Source of the DNA: Salinispora mooreana
GTDB lineage: Bacteria > Actinomycetota > Actinomycetes > Mycobacteriales > Micromonosporaceae
NCBI RefSeq assembly: GCF_000379065.1
Contig: NZ_KB900614.1
Location: forward strand, 4,678,033 to 4,742,032
Reading direction: 5' to 3'
DNA: 64,000 nt
How positions within the stretch are numbered: the stretch's first letter is position 1; the number at the start of each line of letters is the position of its first letter. Below, piece by piece: positions 57,921 through 64,000 of the stretch. The position numbers and the translations under genes are program-made. Below the pieces are notes generated by a model. It was given only the letters and a program-made list of their open reading frames with translations, was not told the DNA's origin and did not search any database.

Positions 57921-58847
57921 CTACCGGCTCTCGCCGAACGTGGTCGCCGCCAGCGGCAGGGTGGCCTCGCAGGCGTATCCCGCTCCGGAGACCTGCTCGC
58001 CGAAGAGCGGTCCCAGGGCGTCGTGTAGGGCGGCCGGCGACCAGGACTCGCCGTCGGTGTGAAAGCTTGCGCGCACGGTGGGTGGGGCCAGCACCGCGGC
58101 CACGCCACCGTGGATCACGAAGACCTCGCCGTTGATCGGATCTCCGGCCGGACTGGCGAGATACCGCACGAGCGGTGCGACGTGTGTGGGGGACAACGGA
58201 TCTGTCGTCTCCTCGGGGGAGGGTCCCATGAGCTCGCTGGTCATTGCGGTGCGCGCTCGTGGGCAGATGGCATTGGCCCGGACGCCGTACCGGGCGCAGC
58301 TACGCGCGGTCGCGACGGTGAGCGCCACAACTCCAGCTTTCGCGGCGGCGTAGTTTGGCTGGCCGGGCGAGCCGAGCAGAAACGCCTCGGAGGAGGTGTT
58401 GATGATCCGGCCGTACACCGGGGTGCCGAGGGCCTTGCTGCGTTTGCGCCAGTAGGCGGTGGCGAAGCGGGTGGTGACGAAGTGACCCCGCAGGTGCACC
58501 CGCAGGACGAGGTCCCATTCCTGCGCCGACATCGTGAAGACCATCCGATCGCGGAGGACGCCGGCGTTGTTGACCAGGATGTCCAGTCGGCCGTACGTGT
58601 CGAGGGCCGCGTGCAGGAGGGACTCGCCGGTTGACCAGTCGCCGATGTCGCCCGTGCACACCGTCGCCTCGCCGCCCGCCGCCGCGATCTCGGCGGCCAC
58701 CGCTGCTACGGCGTCGCCGGGAAGGTCGTTGAGGATGAGCCGGGCCCCACCCGCGGCTAGCTCGAGGGCTTCCGCGCGCCCCAAGCCGTTACCCGCCCCG
58801 GTCACGATCGCGACCGCGCCATCCATTGTGAACTGCTGATCTGTCAT
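57921..58847 (-). CDS. Short-chain dehydrogenase (Rv3548c-like)
   Basis: 308 residues, a longer SDR like Rv3548c (304 aa): AIVTGAGNGLGRAEALELAA, LDILVNNAGVLRDRMVFTMS, RIINTSSEAFLLGSPGQPNY with Tyr-AAAKAG, and ANAICPRARTAMTSELMGP. A C-terminal 50 residues extend beyond the SDR core, as in the multifunctional-enzyme-2-type hydroxyacyl-CoA dehydrogenases. It may oxidise a 3-hydroxyacyl-CoA from ring C/D breakdown. The ATG follows GGGAGCACCA and a KstR2-type operator is 52 bases upstream. Confidence 0.82.
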   Translation of the reverse strand: MTDQQFTMDGAVAIVTGAGNGLGRAEALELAAGGARLILNDLPGDAVAAVAAEIAAAGGEATVCTGDIGDWSTGESLLHAALDTYGRLDILVNNAGVLRDRMVFTMSAQEWDLVLRVHLRGHFVTTRFATAYWRKRSKALGTPVYGRIINTSSEAFLLGSPGQPNYAAAKAGVVALTVATARSCARYGVRANAICPRARTAMTSELMGPSPEETTDPLSPTHVAPLVRYLASPAGDPINGEVFVIHGGVAAVLAPPTVRASFHTDGESWSPAALHDALGPLFGEQVSGAGYACEATLPLAATTFGESR

Positions 58848-58898
58848 TGGTGCTCCCTCGTCCGCGGGCAGTCGGTGACGCCGCCGGGCACATCGGTG

Positions 58899-58912
58899 AC
58901 CAATCGCTTGCT
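58899..58912. promoter_or_regulatory. KstR2-type operator upstream of the Rv3548c-like SDR
   Basis: ACCAATCGCTTGCT differs from the consensus at one base (CAAT for CAAG). It lies between the kstR2 stop and the SDR start. Confidence 0.7.
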
Positions 58913-58922
58913 TGGTAGCGTA

Positions 58923-59597
58923 TCAGCTTCCCGTCGGCTTCGCCCGAGGCGAGTGATCCGCCCGTGACCCCCCAGCCGACCCGCTCTCCGGGGCGAGAAT
59001 GCCGTCGAAGATCAGACGAATGACCGCACTGGCGATCTGGTCGGCATCCCAGCTGTTGCTGCCGTTCTGTCCCCACCGCGTCGGTATCCACAACACATCC
59101 CGCAGTAGTCGGTAGGTCAGCTTGGCGTCCAGATCGGAGCGGAAGAGTCCACCCTGTTTCCCCCGCTCCAGTTGGTCGACCCAGAGGTGTTCGATCTCCC
59201 GGGTGGCGGTGCGCAGGTAGTCGAAGCGGGGTACGGCGCGGAAGTGGTTCCAGTCGTTCTGCAGCATGGTCAGGGCGGCGCGATGCCGGGCCAGCGTCGC
59301 CGCGCTGGAGCGGACGAACTGCTCGATCGTGCTGCGTGGGTCGTCCGTGTCGGCGACCGCCTCGCGGTATCCGGTGAGCACCTCGTTGAGGAAGCCGGAG
59401 AGGATCTCGTCCCCGATCGACTCCTTGGAGTCGAAGTGGTGGTAGAGGCTGCCGGAGAGGATGCCGGCCGCGTCGGCGATCTCCCGCACGGTGGTGGCGC
59501 GGAAGCCCTTCTCGGCGAAGAGCTCTCCGGCGAGGCGTACGAGGTGGGTGCGACGCTCGGACGGCAGGCCCGCGCTGCTGGCTTTCTTTGTGGTCAC
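58923..59597 (-). CDS. kstR2: TetR-family repressor KstR2 (HIP regulon)
   Basis: 224 residues. The DNA-binding half has RLAGELFAEKGFRATTVREI, ADAAGILSGSLYHHFDSKES and IGDEILSGFLNEVL, matching mycobacterial KstR2, including the ILSGSLYHHF helix. The ligand half has KLTYRLLRDVLWIPTRWG. KstR2 represses the ring C/D genes and is released by HIP-CoA. The C-terminal 20 residues (GGSRADHSPRAKPTGS) are an extra tail relative to mycobacteria. The GTG start at 59597 opens MTTKKASSAG. No KstR2-type site precedes the gene itself, so autoregulation is not evident here. Confidence 0.9.
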   Translation of the reverse strand: MTTKKASSAGLPSERRTHLVRLAGELFAEKGFRATTVREIADAAGILSGSLYHHFDSKESIGDEILSGFLNEVLTGYREAVADTDDPRSTIEQFVRSSAATLARHRAALTMLQNDWNHFRAVPRFDYLRTATREIEHLWVDQLERGKQGGLFRSDLDAKLTYRLLRDVLWIPTRWGQNGSNSWDADQIASAVIRLIFDGILAPESGSAGGSRADHSPRAKPTGS

Positions 59598-59666
59598 GGT
59601 CGAATTATGCCGGCCGCCCCGGGCTGCGCCCCAGCCGCTTGCCTGGGCCCTCGCCGACCCCTAACC

Positions 59667-59680
59667 TAGAACAGGTTTCA
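59667..59680. promoter_or_regulatory. KstR-type operator for the alcohol dehydrogenase gene
   Basis: TAGAACAGGTTTCA matches the consensus exactly, 17 bases before the GTG start, next to GGAGGTGATCTC. Confidence 0.82.
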
Positions 59681-59697
59681 CTTTTGGAGGTGATCTC

Positions 59698-60789
59698 GTG
59701 CGGGCGGCGATCTATCACACGGTGGGTGACGACAAGGTCGAGATTCGTGATGACGTGACGGTAATCGGGCCGGGTGCGGGGGAGGTCCGGATCCGGGTAC
59801 GAGCGGCCGGGGTGTGCCACTCCGACCGATCAACGCGCGATGGGGTGCTGCCGCACCCGATGCCCGTGGTGCTGGGGCACGAGGCCGCCGGCGATGTTGT
59901 CGCGGTCGGCGACGGGGTGGCCGACCTGGCCGAGGGGGACCGCGTCGTGGTCAACTGGCTGCCCGCGTGCGGGGCCTGCCCCTCCTGCGCGCGGGGGGAG
60001 TCCCACCTGTGCTTGACCAACGTGCTGGCCGGCTACGCCAACCCGCGGTTCCTGGTCGGTGAGACTCCGGTCTTCGCGATGGCCGGGTGTGGCGCCTTCG
60101 CCGAAGAGATCGTGATTCCCCGGGCCGGTGCCGTGAAGGTGGCCTCCGATGTTCCGTATGAGGTGGCCGCGCTGGTCGGCTGTGGCGTGATGACCGGTGT
60201 CGGTGCCGTGATCAACACGGCCCGGGTCGAGCCGGGTGCCGCCGTCGCGGTGATCGGCTGCGGTGGCGTGGGAATCGCCGCGATCCAGGGAGCGCGGCTC
60301 GCCGGCGCCGCCGTCATCGTCGCGGTCGACACGGTTGAGGCCAAGCAGCAGGCAGCACTGCGCTTCGGGGCAACGCACAGCTCTGGCCCGGAGGCTTTCG
60401 GTGAGCTGTCGGCTCAGCTCACCGACGGTGAGGGATTCGACACCGTCTTCGATGTGGTGGCTGTGCCGCAGACGCTGCGTGCGTCGTGGACTGCGGCACG
60501 TCGGGGTGGGACGGTGGTGGTCGTGGGTGCCGGTCGATCGGACCAGCAGGTCGCATTCAGCCCCTTCGAGCTGTTGTTCGAGGGGAAGAGCATCACGTCC
60601 TCGCTCTACGGTGCGTCGCAGGCGCCGCGAGACTTTGACCGGATGTTTGACCTCTGGCGGGCCGGCCGACTCGACCTGAATGAGATGATCACGCATCGGC
60701 TGCGGCTGGAGGAGATCGGGGACGCCCTCGCCGCTCTCGGTCGCGGCGACGTGATCCGGCAGGTCATCTGCTACGACGGCGCCGGCTGA
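59698..60789 (+). CDS. Zinc-dependent alcohol dehydrogenase (class III-like MDR)
   Basis: 363 residues with catalytic zinc ligands in AAGVCHSDRSTRDG (Cys) and VVLGHEAAGDVV (His-Glu). The structural-zinc Cys cluster is LPACGACPSCARGESHLC. The NAD fold is VAVIGCGGVGIAAIQGARLA. It oxidises an alcohol to an aldehyde. It and the aldehyde dehydrogenase at 56343 both have KstR-type operators, so the two could act in sequence on a sterol side-chain alcohol. That pairing is inference. Start GTG 59698 with GGAGGTGATCTC. Confidence 0.87.
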   Translation: MRAAIYHTVGDDKVEIRDDVTVIGPGAGEVRIRVRAAGVCHSDRSTRDGVLPHPMPVVLGHEAAGDVVAVGDGVADLAEGDRVVVNWLPACGACPSCARGESHLCLTNVLAGYANPRFLVGETPVFAMAGCGAFAEEIVIPRAGAVKVASDVPYEVAALVGCGVMTGVGAVINTARVEPGAAVAVIGCGGVGIAAIQGARLAGAAVIVAVDTVEAKQQAALRFGATHSSGPEAFGELSAQLTDGEGFDTVFDVVAVPQTLRASWTAARRGGTVVVVGAGRSDQQVAFSPFELLFEGKSITSSLYGASQAPRDFDRMFDLWRAGRLDLNEMITHRLRLEEIGDALAALGRGDVIRQVICYDGAG

Positions 60790-60817
60790 CCCACCGATGT
60801 AGATCGACTTGGCGACT

Positions 60818-60869
60818 CCGGTGGCCCACCGTGCGGCGGCGCGGGGCAGCCGTCAGGTGGGCCAACCGG
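60818..60869. terminator. Inverted repeat between convergent genes
   Basis: CCGGTGGCCCACC and GGTGGGCCAACCGG pair with one bulged base across a 25-base loop, between the stops at 60789 and 60898. It probably terminates both transcripts. Confidence 0.5.
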
Positions 60870-60897
60870 GGTCGGGGCGATCGGGCTGGACGGGTGC

Positions 60898-61923
60898 TCA
60901 GCCCACCACCTCGGCGATCTGGCGTAGCTGCTGGGCGTTGCCCTGGACGAGCAGCGTGGTGACCACGGTCTCGCGCCACCGCTGCAGCTCATCGCGGACC
61001 TTGGCCACCGAGCCGATCAGGGCGATGTCCTCCACCAGTGCGGTCGGCACGGCGGCGGCGGCCCGTTTCTTGTCGCCCGCCAGGTACGCCTCGGTGATGA
61101 CGTCGCACTCCTCTTCATAGCCGAGGCGGGCGAAGACATCCCGGTGGAAGTTGACTGACTTGGCTCCCATGCCGCCCACGTAGAGCGCGACGAAGGGTCG
61201 GAGCCGGTCCGCCGCCCGCTCGATGTCGTCGTGGACGACGATCGGTACGGTCGCGGCCACCTCGAACGTGTCCAGGTTGCGGCGGGCGCCAGGGCGAGCG
61301 AAGCCCTCGCCGAGCGCGGCCCGATAGAAGCTGTCTGCCTTGGGGGAGAAGAATATCGGTAGCCAGCCATCGGCGATCTCGGCGGCCAGGGCGACGTTCT
61401 TCGGCCCCTCGGCACCGAGGAAGATCGGGATGTCGGCGCGCAGCGGGTGGACGGTGGACTTCAGCGGCTTACCCAGGCCGGTGCCGCCGCGATGCGGTAG
61501 TTGGAAGAAGTCGCCGTCGTGCGTGACCGGCCCGGATCGGGCGAGGACGGCACGAATGATCTCGATGTACTCCCGGGTGCGGGCCAGCGGTCGTGGATAC
61601 GGCTGGCCGTACCACCCCTCCACGACCTGCGGGCCGGAGACGCCGAGCCCGAGGACGAAACGGCCACCGGAGAGGTGGTCGAGGGTGAGGGCGGCCATCG
61701 CCGCGGCCGTCGGAGTGCGGGCCGACATCTGCATGATGTTGGTGCCCAGGCGGACGTTGGAGGTGCTCGCTCCCCACCACGCGAGTGGGGTAAGGCAGTC
61801 CGATCCGTATGCCTCGGCGGCCCAGACGGAGTCGAAGCCGAGTCGGTCGGCCTCGGCGATGGCCGCCGTGACGCCCTCGGGCGGCCCGGAGGACCAGTAG
61901 CCGGTCGTGTAGCCAAGCTTCAT
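60898..61923 (-). CDS. F420-dependent LLM oxidoreductase (Rv3520c-like)
   Basis: 341 residues of the luciferase-like fold, close to Rv3520c (347 aa): DRLGFDSVWAAEAYGSDCLT, PLAWWGASTSNVRLGTNIMQ, LTLDHLSGGRFVLGLGVSGP, GPQVVEGWYGQPYPRPLART and AEGPKNVALAAEIADGWLPI. Such enzymes use reduced F420 or oxidise with it, and in mycobacteria this one belongs to the sterol cluster. The substrate is unknown. No KstR or KstR2 site is visible in the 240 bases upstream, so its regulation may differ here. Confidence 0.85.
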   Translation of the reverse strand: MKLGYTTGYWSSGPPEGVTAAIAEADRLGFDSVWAAEAYGSDCLTPLAWWGASTSNVRLGTNIMQMSARTPTAAAMAALTLDHLSGGRFVLGLGVSGPQVVEGWYGQPYPRPLARTREYIEIIRAVLARSGPVTHDGDFFQLPHRGGTGLGKPLKSTVHPLRADIPIFLGAEGPKNVALAAEIADGWLPIFFSPKADSFYRAALGEGFARPGARRNLDTFEVAATVPIVVHDDIERAADRLRPFVALYVGGMGAKSVNFHRDVFARLGYEEECDVITEAYLAGDKKRAAAAVPTALVEDIALIGSVAKVRDELQRWRETVVTTLLVQGNAQQLRQIAEVVG

Positions 61924-62160
61924 GGGGGTGTCCTTCCAGGTCCCCGGGGTCCCGGGCGCGGAGGAAGCCGGTGGGGGTCGCCTCGTTCCGCGTGGTGACG
62001 GTGGGCAGTGTGACGGCGGGCAGGATCGACGGTCGCGAGGACTACCACCGGTAGTCCCTAACAGGAATAGTCATATCATTGAGTACCCTTCGGGGGAAGG
62101 GCCGGCGACGCGGTGCCGGCCCGCCGAACTCTGTCCTCACCCGGAGCGGGAGGTGTGGCC

Positions 62161-62724
62161 ATGGCGCTGCGGCACGCGGTGTTGGCGGTGCTGCTCGACG
62201 GGGAGTACAGCGGCTACCAGTTGGCCAAGATTTTCGATGTTTCCTGCTCCAACTTCTGGTACGCGGTTCCCCAGCAGCTCTACGCCGAGTTGACCAAGCT
62301 GGAACGGGCGGGGCTGATCGCCGGTCGGCAGGTCATCCAGCACGACCGCCCTAACAAACGGCTGTTCACCGTCACCCCCGCCGGCCTCGCCGAACTGGCC
62401 GCCTTCGCCGCCGTGCCGTCGAAGCCGTCGTCGATCCGGGAGGACCTGCTCGTCATGGTCCAGGCCGTGGACCGGCTGGACCCGGCACCGGTCATCGCCC
62501 AGCTCGAGGAGCGGGCGGTGATCGCCGCCGCCAAGGTGGAACTCTTCGACCGGATGCTTCGGCAGCTGCGCGGTGACCTGACCGAGGAGACATTCCTGCG
62601 CGAGAGCGACCGGATCGGGCCGTACCTCACCTGCCTGCGGGGGCGTCGCTTCGAGCAGGAAAACCGCGAGTGGTGTGAGCGGGTGGCGGCCCTGCTCCGC
62701 GCTCGCGCGCCAGTGCCCGGCTGA
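62161..62724 (+). CDS. PadR-family transcriptional regulator
   Basis: 187 residues: an N-terminal winged helix ALRHAVLAVLLDGEYSGYQL, NFWYAVPQQLYAELTKLERA and RLFTVTPAGLAELAAFAA, then a C-terminal coiled dimerisation part EERAVIAAAKVELFDRMLRQ of the PadR/Vir type. It binds DNA as a dimer and usually responds to a small molecule. The ATG lies behind GGGAGGTGTGGCC. It is 134 bases upstream of the radical SAM gene in the same direction and may control it. There is no link to the KstR sites. Confidence 0.85.
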   Translation: MALRHAVLAVLLDGEYSGYQLAKIFDVSCSNFWYAVPQQLYAELTKLERAGLIAGRQVIQHDRPNKRLFTVTPAGLAELAAFAAVPSKPSSIREDLLVMVQAVDRLDPAPVIAQLEERAVIAAAKVELFDRMLRQLRGDLTEETFLRESDRIGPYLTCLRGRRFEQENREWCERVAALLRARAPVPG

Positions 62725-62858
62725 CCCGCCAGTGCCGGTTGCCTCCCCCCGCCCGGCCGCCGGCGCGGGCCAGGACGTCGCCGATCCGGTCGGCCGCGCC
62801 GGGCGGTATTCGACCAAGCCGGCGTGCCGGGGCAGCGCGGCGTGGAATGGTGAGAGCC

Positions 62859-64000
62859 ATGAAGCGGGACCGGGATGAGGTGTTCGTCGAGTACACAAAG
62901 TCGATCTGCCCGGTCTGCAAGGTCGTTGTCGACGGACAGGTCAACCTCCGCGACGACAAGGTCTATCTGCGGAAGCGCTGTCCGGAGCACGGCCAGTTCG
63001 AAGCGTTGGTGTACGGCGACGCGCAGATGTACCTCGACAGCGCCCGATTCAACAAGCCCGGCACGCTCCCGCTGACCTTCCAGACCGAGGTGCGTGACGG
63101 CTGCCCGGCGGACTGTGGGCTGTGCCCGGAACACAAGCAGCACGCCTGCCTGGGCATTATCGAGGTCAACACCGGCTGTAACCTCGACTGCCCGATCTGC
63201 TTCGCCGACTCCGGCCACCAGCCCGACGGGTACGCCATCAGCCTCGCGCAGTGTGAGCGCATGCTCGACGTCTTTGTGGCGAGTGAGGGCGAGGCCGAAG
63301 TGGTGATGTTCTCCGGCGGAGAGCCCACCATCCATCGGCAGATCCTGGACTTCGTTGACGCCGCACAGGCTCGCCCGATTCGGGCGGTCAACCTGAACAC
63401 CAACGGGATCCGGCTCGCCAGCGATCGGGCGTTCGTGGCAGCGCTCGGCGAGCGGAACCGTCCCGGCCGGGCGGTCAACATCTACCTGCAGTTCGACGGG
63501 TTCGACGAGCGAACACACCGGGAGATCCGGGGTCGGGACCTGCGCGAGATCAAGCAGCGAGCGCTGGACAACTGCGCTGAGGTCGGCCTGACCGTCACCC
63601 TGGTGGCCGCGGTCGAGCGGGGGCTCAACGAACATGAACTCGGCGCCATCATCAGCCACGGCCTCGCGCACCCGGCGGTGCGCAGCGTCTCATTCCAGCC
63701 GGTCACCCACTCCGGCCGACACACGCCCTTCGACCCACTGACCCGGCTGACCAACTCCGACATCATTCACCTCGTCGCGCGGCAGCGGCCCGACTGGTTC
63801 CAGGCCGAGGACTTCTTCCCGGTGCCGTGCTGCTTCCCGACCTGCCGGTCAATCACCTATCTGCTCACCTCGGGCACGCCCGGCGCCGAGGACTTCGCGG
63901 TGGTGCCGATTCCCCGGCTGCTCGATGTGGCGGACCACCTCGACTACGTTGCCAACCGGGTGGTGCCGGACCCTGCTGTCCGGGAAGCGCTGGAGAAGCT
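62859..64000 (+). CDS. Radical SAM enzyme with N-terminal zinc-ribbon-like region (partial, runs off window)
   Basis: At least 380 residues, open to the window edge. The N-terminus has a cysteine ribbon (SICPVCKVVVDGQV and RCPEHGQFEALVY), then extra cysteines (RDGCPADCGLCPEHKQHAC). The radical SAM cluster motif CxxxCxxC is in NTGCNLDCPICFADSG, and the SAM-binding GGE in VVMFSGGEPTIHRQ. A further Cys patch is VPCCFPTCRSITYLL. This layout resembles the MJ0619 / tetraether-lipid-synthase-like branch of radical SAM proteins acting on lipids or pterins. The specific reaction cannot be told. ATG 62859 lacks a strong ribosome site (GTGAGAGCC). Confidence 0.8.
   Translation, partial: MKRDRDEVFVEYTKSICPVCKVVVDGQVNLRDDKVYLRKRCPEHGQFEALVYGDAQMYLDSARFNKPGTLPLTFQTEVRDGCPADCGLCPEHKQHACLGIIEVNTGCNLDCPICFADSGHQPDGYAISLAQCERMLDVFVASEGEAEVVMFSGGEPTIHRQILDFVDAAQARPIRAVNLNTNGIRLASDRAFVAALGERNRPGRAVNIYLQFDGFDERTHREIRGRDLREIKQRALDNCAEVGLTVTLVAAVERGLNEHELGAIISHGLAHPAVRSVSFQPVTHSGRHTPFDPLTRLTNSDIIHLVARQRPDWFQAEDFFPVPCCFPTCRSITYLLTSGTPGAEDFAVVPIPRLLDVADHLDYVANRVVPDPAVREALEK

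Overview
The window is high-GC DNA from an actinomycete. Gene style (GTG starts, 4-base ATGA/GTGA overlaps), the F420-dependent enzymes and the mobile-element content suggest Micromonosporaceae (Salinispora/Micromonospora-like). That placement is inference. Gene names of the fad/ech/ipd/chs/ltp/kst type are assigned from remembered Mycobacterium tuberculosis homologues and conserved gene order, not from a search.

Bases 1 to about 11,000 are an accessory, mobile-element-rich and decaying region. Two identical IS5-family copies (one cut by the window edge) flank a degraded group II intron reverse transcriptase, a Phd/RelE-type toxin-antitoxin pair, a truncated IS630 transposase, an IS701-family element inserted into a methyltransferase gene with a CTAG target duplication, a frameshifted M3 peptidase fragment and a GNAT acetyltransferase. 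Remnants of a tyrosine recombinase and another IS5-type transposase follow. Four in-frame TAG codons interrupt otherwise intact reading frames in the first 5 kb.

From about 11.6 kb to 62 kb the window is almost entirely a sterol (cholesterol-type) catabolic island. Side-chain genes: cyp125, fadD19, echA19, a second acyl-CoA ligase, fadE28/fadE29, fadE34, chsH2-chsH1-ltp2, fadA5 and the DUF35-ltp4-ltp3 operon. Nucleus oxidation: a Tat-exported cholesterol oxidase, kstD and a 3alpha/20beta-HSD-like SDR. C/D-ring (HIP-CoA) degradation: fadE30-ipdF, a crotonase-fadE31-fadE32-fadE33 operon, echA20-ipdA-ipdB-ipdC, fadA6 and two SDRs. The Rv3531c-Rv3530c-Rv3529c trio and an Rv3520c-like F420 enzyme are also present.

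Both regulators are encoded here: kstR (divergent from fadE34) and kstR2. I find 12 sites with the KstR core (9 perfect matches to TnnAACnnGTTnnA, 2 with one mismatch, 1 core-only palindrome). I also find 4 sites resembling KstR2 operators (AnCAAGnnCTTGnT, one perfect) plus one symmetric variant. KstR sites mostly precede side-chain and early genes; KstR2 sites mostly precede HIP genes. The informative exceptions are fadA6 (KstR-type site) and the FabG3-like SDR (KstR2-type site). Genes for A/B-ring cleavage (ksh, hsa), Mce4 uptake, fadD3 and fadE26/27 are not in the window.

At the right edge are a PadR regulator and a partial, cysteine-rich radical SAM enzyme, probably a separate unit.
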